Position numbers and translations under genes: made by a program | Part shown: positions 1-6,485 of the stretch, piece by piece | Layout of the letters: each line of letters begins with the position of its first letter | How positions within the stretch are numbered: position 1 is the first letter of the stretch | Source of the DNA: Parvularcula sp039033795 | Lineage (GTDB): Bacteria > Pseudomonadota > Alphaproteobacteria > Caulobacterales > Parvularculaceae | Assembly: GCA_039033795.1 (NCBI GenBank) | Contig: JBCCBY010000073.1 | Location: 1 to 11,528, forward strand | Length of the DNA stretch: 11,528 bases | Direction: 5' to 3' | The notes under the pieces: model-generated | Seen by the model: the letters and a program-made list of their open reading frames with translations, nothing else | What the model was told of the DNA's origin: nothing | Database searches by the model: none

Positions 1-798
1 ACCTTTAAACCCACCCTACTCGCGCGCGATGTAATTTCCGTGCAAGGACCTGATTCCACCGCGCTTCTCGATACCGTCTTGGCGTCGACAGTGTCGGGTG
101 CCAGGCCCGGAGAGATTCGCTTCAATTGTCTGCTCACACCGCAGGGCAAAGTCGTCGATACGATGTTCTTGCACCGGTTGAGCAACGGTTACGTCATCGA
201 TTGTTTTGCGGGTCGCGGGCAGCACCTGGTCAAATCACTGAATTCGTATCGCATGCGGGCCAAAGTCTCATTTGAGAAAGTGCCCGGCGGGGTGTTTGTC
301 GGACCGGCCGACGAAGCGCCTGAGAACGCCAGCGACGATCCACGCCTTGAGGGTCTTGGTAAACGTTGGTTTGAGCTGGGGCCGATGGTCAGTGGACCGA
401 AGAGTCCAAGTTACTTCATGATGCTGCGCAAGCTCGGCATCCCCGAGTTTGGCCTCGACTATATGTCCGGCGATGTGTTCCCTACCGACGTCAATATCGA
501 CCTTTTGGGAGGTATCGACTACAAAAAGGGGTGCTTTGTCGGCCAAGAAGTTGCTTCACGGATGAAGCGAAAAGGTGAGATCCGCAAACGGACGATGCAG
601 GTCTATCTCGATAAAGACCTGCCGCGCGGCACGTCTTTGCGGCAAAAGGCAGGGGTTGTGGGGACGATCTCATCAATGATTGCTGGTGAAGGTCTCGCCA
701 TGATGCGCATGGACCGGATGGATGGCGATGAAGCGATGGCCCTGATCGATGGCTATGACTTGCGGCTCAAGATCCGTAAACCAGACTACGTGCAGTGA
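1..798 (+). CDS. ygfZ: Folate-binding protein YgfZ (GcvT-like), 5'-truncated by window edge
   Basis: YgfZ proteins resemble the glycine-cleavage T protein, bind tetrahydrofolate and help maintain or repair certain iron-sulfur enzymes in the cytoplasm. The frame is open from the first base of the window, and the residues before the first GTG (position 40) already read as the conserved N-terminal strand (DVISVQGPDST), so the true start lies upstream and GTG 40 is not the start. The family signature K-G-C-[FY]-x-G-Q-E is present as KGCFVGQE, with its cysteine codon at 532-534; this cysteine is the hallmark that separates YgfZ from GcvT. It is followed by the usual basic stretch and a C-terminal barrel segment. 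The visible part is 265 residues, close to the family's usual 270-330. The stop overlaps the GTG start of tag by 4 nt (GTGA), which suggests translational coupling. Confidence 0.92.
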   Translation, partial: TFKPTLLARDVISVQGPDSTALLDTVLASTVSGARPGEIRFNCLLTPQGKVVDTMFLHRLSNGYVIDCFAGRGQHLVKSLNSYRMRAKVSFEKVPGGVFVGPADEAPENASDDPRLEGLGKRWFELGPMVSGPKSPSYFMMLRKLGIPEFGLDYMSGDVFPTDVNIDLLGGIDYKKGCFVGQEVASRMKRKGEIRKRTMQVYLDKDLPRGTSLRQKAGVVGTISSMIAGEGLAMMRMDRMDGDEAMALIDGYDLRLKIRKPDYVQ

Positions 799-1370
799 AA
801 CGTTGTCCGTGGCCCACCAAGGGCGATGAGATCTACGAAGCGTACCATGATGAAGAATGGGGCGTCCCTGAATATGACGACCGCGCCCTATTTGAAAAGC
901 TTATCCTCGATGGCTTTCAGGCGGGTTTGAGCTGGCGCACGATCCTTCACAAACGGGATGCGTTCCGCGAGGCCTTTGACGGGTTCGAGCCTGCGGTGAT
1001 CGCGGAATATGGCGATGACAAGGTCGACGAGCTCTTGGGCAATGCTGGTATCGTCCGTTCTCGGACTAAAATACAAGGAACCATCAAAAACGCCCAGGCC
1101 TATCTAAGGGTGATGGAGCAGGAAAGCTTCTCAGACTGGCTTTGGTCCTATGTTGGCGGCACGCCCCATGTGAACCATTTCCGCACCATGGATGAGGTCC
1201 CCGCCAAGACACAGATGAGCGAGCAACTGTCCAAAGACCTCAAAAAACGAGGCTTTGTCTTTTGCGGCCCGGTCATTGTCTACGCCTTTTGCCAGGCGGT
1301 CGGCATGGTCAATGATCACCTGGTCGACTGCCCCAGGCATCAAGAGATCATCGCTGCGTATGGTGCTTAG
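795..1370 (+). CDS. tag: DNA-3-methyladenine glycosylase I
   Basis: This enzyme excises 3-methyladenine from alkylated DNA as the first step of base-excision repair. The 191-residue protein matches Escherichia coli Tag in length and along its whole sequence. The zinc-snap ligands are all present: Cys4, His18 in YHDEEWG, and His175 and Cys179 in NDHLVDC. The base-pocket motif QAGLSW (residues 42-47) is intact. At the position of E. coli Glu38, which contacts the 3-methyladenine base, this protein has Asp39 (LDGFQAGLSW); this is a conservative change and I believe common in alphaproteobacterial homologues. The GTG start at 795 is chosen because it gives the conserved N-terminus MKRCPW and overlaps the ygfZ stop by 4 nt. 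Expression is therefore probably coupled to ygfZ. Confidence 0.95.
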   Translation: MKRCPWPTKGDEIYEAYHDEEWGVPEYDDRALFEKLILDGFQAGLSWRTILHKRDAFREAFDGFEPAVIAEYGDDKVDELLGNAGIVRSRTKIQGTIKNAQAYLRVMEQESFSDWLWSYVGGTPHVNHFRTMDEVPAKTQMSEQLSKDLKKRGFVFCGPVIVYAFCQAVGMVNDHLVDCPRHQEIIAAYGA

Positions 1371-1415
1371 CACCCCTTTGTTGCGCTGCTAAAGAACTGG
1401 AAAGAGGGCAATAGC

Positions 1416-1979
1416 ATGCACAGATCAAAAATCATCGCTGCTTCGTTTGTGGCCGCTTTGGGGGCCGCTTCAGCACAAGAGACCTGCACGGATGAACAGG
1501 TTGAAGCCAATAAAACGCTGGCACGCGGCTTTTACCAGAACCTTTGGTTCACTGATAATACAGATCGGTATGCCGACTATGTTGCTGATACCTACCAGGT
1601 GTGGGACATTGGCGATCGAAAGGGCGTCACCGAGAGGGCGATCGAGCAAAAGCGCATCGCCGATCGTTTTCACGACAACGCCGAGATGACCGGCGAGATC
1701 CAATTCATGGTCGCCGATTGCGAACGAGTCGCCACGCGATGGACAGCGACCAGCAAGCCAACAACCCTGATGGGCCGCATCGTGATCGGCAACATCACGC
1801 TCCCGATCGTCAATGTGATCACGATTAAAGACGGCAAGATGGTGGAGTTTTGGAACCATCGGCACGATATCGATACCAATCAAGTGGCCGCCAAAACGGT
1901 CCCTGCCTTTATCAAAGGCTTCATGCTGGGCCTATTGCCCTTTGGGTTTCTCTACTGGCGCGCGCGGCGGAAAAGCTAA
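1416..1979 (+). CDS. Exported, membrane-anchored NTF2/SnoaL-like protein
   Basis: The 187-residue protein has three parts. Residues 1-20 form a signal peptide with an AxA cleavage site (GAASA|QETC). Residues about 25-155 look like an NTF2/SnoaL-type cone fold, with an N-terminal helix ending FYQNLW and a final strand GKMVEFWNHRHDID. Residues 164-181 form a hydrophobic segment followed by the basic tail RARRKS. This implies a domain outside the cytoplasm held by a C-terminal anchor with its tail inside. SnoaL-like domains include small-molecule isomerases, cyclases and hydratases, and also non-enzymatic binding proteins, so the activity cannot be read from sequence. Cys24 and Cys102 could form a disulfide in the periplasm. 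The ATG at 1416 has a purine-rich ribosome site (AAAGAGGG, 1401-1408). It is the first gene of a four-gene same-strand cluster; the next gene starts 58 nt after its stop. Confidence 0.72.
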   Translation: MHRSKIIAASFVAALGAASAQETCTDEQVEANKTLARGFYQNLWFTDNTDRYADYVADTYQVWDIGDRKGVTERAIEQKRIADRFHDNAEMTGEIQFMVADCERVATRWTATSKPTTLMGRIVIGNITLPIVNVITIKDGKMVEFWNHRHDIDTNQVAAKTVPAFIKGFMLGLLPFGFLYWRARRKS

Positions 1980-2037
1980 GAGGTTGAAACCGCGGTCAAC
2001 GGGGAGCAAGACCGTAGGAAATTCACTGCGAGGCCCT

Positions 2038-3153
2038 ATGAAACCCGCGATCGCTCGGATCCTCTCCACCGGACTCTATACGCCGCCCAACAGCATCTCG
2101 AACGAGGAACTCGTTGAGGCCTACAACACGTTTGTCGAGCGCTGGAACGAGAAAAACCCAGACAACATGTTCGAGCCCTCCTCGGCCGAGTTCATCGAAA
2201 AGGCATCGGGCATCAAATCGCGCTTCGTCATCGATAAAGAAGGCTCCCTCGACCCCGACCGTATGCGCCCAAGCATTGCTGCGCGCAGCAATGATGAGCT
2301 CTCGGTGATGGCAGAGATTGGTGTCCTGGCCGCGCAGCAAGCCTTGGAAGCAGCCAGCCTCACCGCCGGTGACATCGACGCGGTGATCTGCGCTGCCTCG
2401 AACATGCAGCGCCAATACCCCGCCATGGCTGTTGAAATTCAGGACGGTTTGGGGATCGATGGCTATGCCTTTGATATGAATGTCGCCTGCGCCAGCGCCT
2501 CTTTTGGCATTCAGACCGCCGTTGGCCTTCTCAGCACCGGGGCGCGCCGTGTCCTGATGGTCAACCCGGAAATCTGCACCGGCCACATCAATTTCAAAGA
2601 CCGTGACGGACATTTCATTTTCGGTGACGTCGCCACGGCCATGATCATCAGCCAACCTGAAGGTGACGCACCCGTTGGCGCGTTCGATATTCTGTCAACG
2701 CGCCTCAAGACTCAATTCTCGAACAACATTCGGAACAATTTTGGCTTCCTCAACCACACGGAAGACGGCACCATCGATACCGATGATCCCCGCACAGACA
2801 AACTCTTTAAGCAGGCAGGACGCGCGGTCTTTAAAGAGGTGGTCCCCCTTGTTGCGGGCATGATCGACGAACACCTCAACGCCGAAGGCCTCGATAAGGC
2901 CGAGGTGCAACGCTTTTGGCTGCACCAGGCGAACCTCAACATGAACCTCTTGATCGCGAAGAAACTTCTCGGTCGCGATCCGTCACGCGAAGAGGCCCCG
3001 GTTGTTCTCGACGAATATGCGAACACCTCTTCGGCGGGTTCGATCATCGCTTTCCATAAGCACAAGGACGACCTTGAGGCCGGTGCACTTGGCGTTATCT
3101 CAGGGTTTGGCGCAGGATATTCCGCAGGCTCCATTATCGTGAGGGCTTGCTAA
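2038..3153 (+). CDS. Beta-ketoacyl-ACP synthase III (KASIII/FabH-like, long subtype)
   Basis: KASIII enzymes condense an acyl-CoA starter with malonyl-ACP to begin a fatty-acid or polyketide-like chain. The predicted protein has 371 residues, against about 317 for classical FabH. The full catalytic triad is visible: Cys151 in NVACASASFG, His296 in WLHQANLN and Asn329 in EYANTSSAG. The extra length lies mainly in an N-terminal insertion (around NEKNPDNMFEPSS) before the conserved FIEKASGIKSR. From memory, this long subtype resembles Pseudomonas aeruginosa PA3286, which takes medium-chain acyl-CoA from beta-oxidation; that similarity needs a search. Start: ATG 2038 is chosen because it is preceded by GAGG (2030-2033) and opens directly on the conserved ARILSTGLYTPPN. 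An in-frame start at 1942 would add 32 unconserved residues overlapping the previous gene. The PhyH gene follows after 18 nt, so both are probably co-transcribed. Confidence 0.9.
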   Translation: MKPAIARILSTGLYTPPNSISNEELVEAYNTFVERWNEKNPDNMFEPSSAEFIEKASGIKSRFVIDKEGSLDPDRMRPSIAARSNDELSVMAEIGVLAAQQALEAASLTAGDIDAVICAASNMQRQYPAMAVEIQDGLGIDGYAFDMNVACASASFGIQTAVGLLSTGARRVLMVNPEICTGHINFKDRDGHFIFGDVATAMIISQPEGDAPVGAFDILSTRLKTQFSNNIRNNFGFLNHTEDGTIDTDDPRTDKLFKQAGRAVFKEVVPLVAGMIDEHLNAEGLDKAEVQRFWLHQANLNMNLLIAKKLLGRDPSREEAPVVLDEYANTSSAGSIIAFHKHKDDLEAGALGVISGFGAGYSAGSIIVRAC

Positions 3154-3171
3154 AAAAACGGGAGAAACACC

Positions 3172-4032
3172 ATGCCAGCACTCAAACACTTCAGGCCGAC
3201 GGATCCGATTGAGGACATGCTCGCGGCACTCGAGGAGGATGCTGGACTGATCATTGATGGTGTTCTATCGCCTGCGCAGCTCGCGGCCATCAAAGGTGAT
3301 ATCGACCCCTATGTGACGCAAGGCCATCGAGGCGCTGACGAATTTGCTGGCTTTAAGACCACCCGTATCGGCGCCTTGATGGCGCGGTCCCCGGCATGTC
3401 GCGAGCTGGCTCTCGATCCCGTGGTCAACGGTATCTGCAGCCGGTTCTTGCACCCCTTTTGCGACGGCTATCAGATGCATTTCACCCAAGCGGTCAGCAT
3501 CGGACCTGGTGAAGGCGGCCAAGACCTCCACCGTGACCGGAGCGTTTGGGGAAAATATGTTCCGCGGACGATCGAAACCCAACTCAGCACGATTTGGGCC
3601 GTCACAGACTTCACCAAAGAGAACGGCGCCACACGGATCGTCCCTGGTTCCCATACTTGGGAAAAAGGCCGCCAACCGCAGCCGGACGAAGTGATTGCCG
3701 CGGAGATGAAGGCCGGCTCCGTCCTCGTCTACACCGGTACGGTGGTCCATGGCGGCGGCGCCAACCAGACCGACACACCCCGCCTCGGCGTGCTCCTCCA
3801 TTATACCCTCAACTGGCTACGGCAGGAGGAGAACCAGTACCTCTCCTGCCCGCCAGAGCTCGCCAAAGAGCTGTCACCGGAGCTCCGTTCTCTGATGGGC
3901 TACACCAAGGGCGGCTATGTGCTCGGCTTTTACTCCGAACCCACCCCTCCAGGCGAAGGGCTGGAGATCGCCCCGCCCGAGAAGATCTTCGGGGACAAGG
4001 CAAGTGAGCACGCGTTTTTGACGGTGGAATAG
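3172..4032 (+). CDS. Phytanoyl-CoA dioxygenase (PhyH) family Fe(II)/2-oxoglutarate oxygenase
   Basis: The family hydroxylates or otherwise oxidises unactivated carbon centres using O2, Fe(II) and 2-oxoglutarate; substrates range from phytanoyl-CoA to secondary metabolites. The 286-residue protein carries the complete facial triad: His120 and Asp122 in LHRDRS, and distal His193 in VVHGGGANQ. Arg204 in TPRLGV sits 11 residues after the distal His, the same spacing as the 2-oxoglutarate-binding arginine in human PhyH, so the protein is expected to be active. GATRIVPGSH is the typical strand before the distal histidine. There is no signal peptide or membrane segment, so it should be cytoplasmic. 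The ATG is preceded by GGAGA (3161-3165) at good spacing. It lies 18 nt after the KASIII gene and 64 nt before a membrane methyltransferase, suggesting an acyl or lipid-like substrate; the substrate itself cannot be deduced. Confidence 0.88.
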   Translation: MPALKHFRPTDPIEDMLAALEEDAGLIIDGVLSPAQLAAIKGDIDPYVTQGHRGADEFAGFKTTRIGALMARSPACRELALDPVVNGICSRFLHPFCDGYQMHFTQAVSIGPGEGGQDLHRDRSVWGKYVPRTIETQLSTIWAVTDFTKENGATRIVPGSHTWEKGRQPQPDEVIAAEMKAGSVLVYTGTVVHGGGANQTDTPRLGVLLHYTLNWLRQEENQYLSCPPELAKELSPELRSLMGYTKGGYVLGFYSEPTPPGEGLEIAPPEKIFGDKASEHAFLTVE

Positions 4033-4096
4033 GCGCCGCGCCACTCCGCGATCATTGTGTAGCGTCGATGCGCTGGCCTTAAGAGAGGGACGAGCG

Positions 4097-4747
4097 ATGA
4101 AACTGTTGCAGGGCCTGATGTGGCTGTTGTTCATCGTCGGGATTGGCGCGATTGTTTGGCGTTGGGAGACCAATGGTTGGGGGACCCTAGGGTGGCTTGC
4201 GACCATGGTCCTGATCGGGATCATCCGTGCACCCTATGCCAGGCGGAACGCCGAGAACACGGTGACTGAAAAGCGCGCCACCGTTGTCGAACGTCTGCTC
4301 CTTCTTTTGATCACCATATGCGCGGCGTGGCTTCCGATCATTCAGCTCGCGACCGGCGCGCTCAGTTTCGCGAACTATCCTCTGCCCGGATGGGCCGTCT
4401 ATGTCGGGTTTGGCTTGCTGGTCCCTGGGCTCTTTCTTTTCTGGCGCAGCCATGCCGACCTTGGCCGCAACTGGAGCGTCACCACCGAACTGCGCGAAGA
4501 TCACACGCTGACGACCACGGGTGTCTACAGCCGGGTCAGGCATCCGATGTACACAGCCATTTGGATCATGTACGCAGCGCAGCCCCTTTTCATCCCCAAC
4601 TGGATTGCCGGCTTTGGCGCCTTGGCTTCGTTTGCGCTGATGTATGTGATCCGTGTGCCGTATGAAGAAGCGATGATGCGCGAGCAATTCGGTGAAGCGT
4701 ATGATGCATACTGCGCAAAAACAGGACGGCTTTGGCCCAAGCTTTGA
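4097..4747 (+). CDS. ICMT/PEMT-type integral-membrane methyltransferase
   Basis: The 216-residue protein belongs to the isoprenylcysteine carboxyl methyltransferase / phospholipid methyltransferase superfamily, which uses S-adenosylmethionine to methylate lipophilic acceptors in the membrane. Hydrophobic segments lie at about residues 4-21, 28-44, 66-84, 98-117, 152-166 and 168-186. The conserved cofactor region is clear: LGRNWS (122-127), then GVYSRVRHPMY with Arg148-His149-Pro150 and Tyr152. It is followed by Glu190-Glu191 (VPYEEAMM) and the family ending FGEAYDAYCAKTGRLWP. Bacteria do not usually have prenylated CaaX proteins, so the acceptor is probably a lipid or small hydrophobic molecule; this is inference. 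ATG 4097 is chosen over an in-frame GTG at 4055 because it has the ribosome site GAGAGGGA (4083-4090) and begins at the first membrane helix. It is the last gene of the cluster starting at 1416. Confidence 0.85.
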   Translation: MKLLQGLMWLLFIVGIGAIVWRWETNGWGTLGWLATMVLIGIIRAPYARRNAENTVTEKRATVVERLLLLLITICAAWLPIIQLATGALSFANYPLPGWAVYVGFGLLVPGLFLFWRSHADLGRNWSVTTELREDHTLTTTGVYSRVRHPMYTAIWIMYAAQPLFIPNWIAGFGALASFALMYVIRVPYEEAMMREQFGEAYDAYCAKTGRLWPKL

Positions 4748-4786
4748 CGGCATAGCCTCAGCATCCATGCCCCCTTTCTAGCGGCC

Positions 4787-4792
4787 AGGAGG
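4787..4792 (+). promoter_or_regulatory. Perfect Shine-Dalgarno AGGAGG for the small ORF at 4798
   Basis: AGGAGG is a full anti-16S match and lies 5 nt before the GTG at 4798. It is one of the strongest ribosome sites in the window, while the HD-domain gene at 4896 has no recognisable site at normal distance. This supports translation of the 33-codon ORF. Confidence 0.55.
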
Positions 4793-4797
4793 CCCTT

Positions 4798-4899
4798 GTG
4801 GCGGCGAAAGCATCAATCCTGATGGACCACGGCCGCAAATGCCCGGCGTCGACAGATGGGATGACGGCGGGAAGAAGCTTCGCTAACCCGCCCCGATGA
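4798..4899 (+). CDS. Putative 33-residue leader/coupling peptide upstream of HD gene
   Basis: The GTG at 4798 follows AGGAGG with a 5-nt gap and opens a 33-codon frame (beginning MAAKASILMDHGRK, ending SFANPPR). Its TGA at 4897-4899 overlaps the ATG at 4896 of the HD-domain gene as ATGA. The frame contains four Arg, two Lys, one Cys and no hydrophobic segment. I recognise no family. The strong ribosome site, the stop/start overlap and the lack of a Shine-Dalgarno for the downstream gene suggest a translated leader that delivers ribosomes to the HD start. Its last third runs through a GC-rich hairpin (4866-4892) that a translating ribosome would open. It is equally possible that the ORF occurs by chance, since at this length conservation would be needed to decide. 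Confidence 0.4.
   Translation: MAAKASILMDHGRKCPASTDGMTAGRSFANPPR
4866..4892 (+). promoter_or_regulatory. GC-rich hairpin next to the HD gene start
   Basis: GGCGGG (4866-4871) pairs with CCCGCC (4887-4892) around a 15-nt loop. A small AGC/GCT pairing (4876-4884) is possible inside the loop. The stem ends 3 nt before the ATG at 4896, so it could block ribosome entry unless opened by translation of the small ORF that runs through it. There is no following T tract, so a terminator is unlikely. Confidence 0.35.
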
Positions 4900-5480
4900 C
4901 CACCTCCCCTCCCCGCGCTTGGCAGCGGATGCTGTCGGGCCGGCGCCTCGATATTTTGGACCCCTCACCGCTCGATGTTGAAATCGAAGACATCGCCCAT
5001 GGGCTCGCCCGGGTGGCACGGTGGAATGGTCAGACCACGGGACACCTGCCCTTCAATGTGGCGCAGCACTCGGTGATCGTCACCGACCTCTGCCTTCAGA
5101 TGAAGCCGGACTGGAAACGGGAATGGCGCCTTGCGGCCCTCCTTCACGACGCACCAGAATACGTCATCGGCGACATGATCTCACCGTTTAAGGCCGTGCT
5201 CGGAGGGAATTACAAAAAGGTGGAGGCAGGTCTTCAGCGCGCGATCCACATCCGATTTGGTTTGCCGGCTGACCTGCCCGATCAGGTGGAAAGGACCATA
5301 AAAAAGGCTGATCGCGCCTGCGCCTATTTTGAAGCGACACAGATTGCAGGCTTTTCCGTGGGCGAAGCGACGAAGCTGTTCCCTCTTCCAAAAGCCATTG
5401 ACCCGTTCTCGATCGAGATCCTCTCCACCGAAGACAGCCAGGCGCTTTATCTTAGCCGTTTCGAAGAGCTTAGTGGTTAG
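4896..5480 (+). CDS. HD-domain phosphohydrolase (YfbR-like nucleotidase family)
   Basis: This 194-residue protein has the metal-binding residues of the HD superfamily in order: His58 in VAQHS, His84-Asp85 in LLHDAPEYVIGD with the following Glu88, and Asp139 in KKADRACAYFEA. The pattern and length match the YfbR-like group, whose E. coli member is a 5'-deoxynucleotidase. A nucleotide or nucleoside-phosphate substrate is therefore likely, but the exact substrate is not known. It should be cytoplasmic. ATG 4896 is used because the conserved stretch RAWQRMLSGRRLD starts right after it. There is no Shine-Dalgarno at normal distance; instead the start overlaps the stop of the 33-codon ORF. The stop at 5478-5480 is 39 nt before nadQ. 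From memory, ygfZ, tag and this HD gene sit close together in some Hyphomicrobiales, which would make the genes at 1416-4747 an insertion between them. Confidence 0.85.
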   Translation: MTTSPPRAWQRMLSGRRLDILDPSPLDVEIEDIAHGLARVARWNGQTTGHLPFNVAQHSVIVTDLCLQMKPDWKREWRLAALLHDAPEYVIGDMISPFKAVLGGNYKKVEAGLQRAIHIRFGLPADLPDQVERTIKKADRACAYFEATQIAGFSVGEATKLFPLPKAIDPFSIEILSTEDSQALYLSRFEELSG

Positions 5481-5519
5481 GACTTGCGATGACGCCAGGC
5501 AGCATCCATTCGGAGGGAC

Positions 5520-6458
5520 ATGGAGAGACGGCTCGTCATTGGGCTCAATGTGGTCCTCGCCGCTGTGAGAGACGGCGAACCGGTGGTGCTGTGCGTCAAG
5601 CGGCCGGGCGGATGGGGTTTGCCCTTCGGCCGGTTTGACCCCGAAGACCACCGCACCTTTGAACTGGCGCTGAGGGATTTTGTGGAGCGCCAGACGGCGC
5701 TGCCCCTTGAATATGTCGAACAGCTCTACACGTTCGGTGACCGCGGCCGCGAGGCGCCGCGTGCCAGTCTGGTGTCAGGGGACGAAGCCGACAGGATCGT
5801 GTCGGTGGGCTATCTTGCGCTGTCGTCGGATGCATTGACCCCAAGCCTGGAAAGCGCAGCCTGGCGCCGTTGGTCCACCTTCTTTCCCTGGGAGGATCAC
5901 CGGGAGGGCACAATTCGAAGCTCTGCCGACATCGTGGGACAGCTGCGCCAATGGGCAGCGGGTGATGAGGCGCTCGCGCCGCGCGTCGACGTGGCGTTTG
6001 GTGCTGGCGAAGCGGGCTGGGAGGAAGAGAACGCGCTCGACCGTTATGAGCTGATGTATGAAGCACGGTTGGTTGCCGAAGCGCATCGCGACCGTGACGG
6101 CGTCGAAGGCCCTCTTCTGCACGGCGAAGCAATGATCTCCGACCACCGGCGGATCCTTGCGACCGCCATTGGGCGTTTACGCGGCAAGCTTCGCTATCGA
6201 TCAGTGATCTTCAAATTGATGGGTGAAGAATTCACCCTGCGGGAACTGCAAGAGAGTGTTGAAGCCATCCTCGGGTTCGACATTCACACCCAAAATTTCC
6301 GGCGCGGCGTTGAATCCGCCAACCTCGTCGAAAAGACCGAAACAACCGTCCAAGCCACCGGTGGTCGGCCAGCGGCGCTTTATCGCGCAACCGGCCTATC
6401 AGAGGCGCCAGCGGCCACAGGTTTGGCGTTGCCGCGTTTTCGCGGGACCGTCTTGTAA
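5520..6458 (+). CDS. nadQ: NadQ-type transcriptional regulator of NAD synthesis (Nudix-like + winged helix)
   Basis: The protein has 312 residues and three regions. A Nudix-like domain spans about residues 5-140, a helical linker 170-225, and a winged helix-turn-helix 226-290 (FKLMGEEFTLRELQESVEAI, NFRRGVE, GRPAALYRA). This matches the NrtR/NadQ group of Nudix-related regulators; NadQ has been predicted by comparative genomics to control nadABC in alphaproteobacteria. The Nudix box is degenerate: where hydrolases have REUXEE it reads RDFVER (52-57), so the last metal-binding Glu is Arg57. This suggests ligand sensing instead of hydrolysis. It stands 99 nt upstream of nadA on the same strand, which fits local control. 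The ATG at 5520 has GGAGGG (5512-5517) only 2-3 nt away, which is unusually close and may limit its translation. No other start is available upstream because an in-frame TGA lies at 5490. Confidence 0.85.
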   Translation: MERRLVIGLNVVLAAVRDGEPVVLCVKRPGGWGLPFGRFDPEDHRTFELALRDFVERQTALPLEYVEQLYTFGDRGREAPRASLVSGDEADRIVSVGYLALSSDALTPSLESAAWRRWSTFFPWEDHREGTIRSSADIVGQLRQWAAGDEALAPRVDVAFGAGEAGWEEENALDRYELMYEARLVAEAHRDRDGVEGPLLHGEAMISDHRRILATAIGRLRGKLRYRSVIFKLMGEEFTLRELQESVEAILGFDIHTQNFRRGVESANLVEKTETTVQATGGRPAALYRATGLSEAPAATGLALPRFRGTVL

Positions 6459-6485
6459 GCGCGTTTCGCCGCATTTCATCGAAAG

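Noticed and set aside
1983..2000. Partial inverted repeat GTTGA...TCAAC around an ACCGCGGT palindrome, before the KASIII gene
   Set aside because: The outer arms and the inner palindrome have different centres, so they do not form one symmetric operator. The arms are only 5 bp and likely chance.
1942..2037. Upstream in-frame start giving the KASIII 32 extra N-terminal residues
   Set aside because: The extension is Arg/Lys/Gly-rich, unlike any KASIII N-terminus, and overlaps the previous gene. ATG 2038 has a ribosome site and starts at the conserved sequence.
2023..2655. 210-codon open frame on the minus strand
   Set aside because: It lies wholly antisense to the well-supported KASIII gene and shows no recognisable domain. 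It is a by-product of GC-rich codon use.
4055..4096. GTG start 14 codons before the methyltransferase ATG
   Set aside because: No ribosome site precedes it, whereas ATG 4097 has GAGAGGGA at good spacing and begins at the first membrane helix.
5489..5619. Short frame from ATG 5489 running into nadQ
   Set aside because: No ribosome site precedes it, its composition is typical of a shadow frame, and it overlaps nadQ out of frame.
5596..6132. 178-codon minus-strand frame antisense to nadQ
   Set aside because: The composition is rich in Arg, Pro and Ala, with no family motif, and it is opposite a gene with clear domains.
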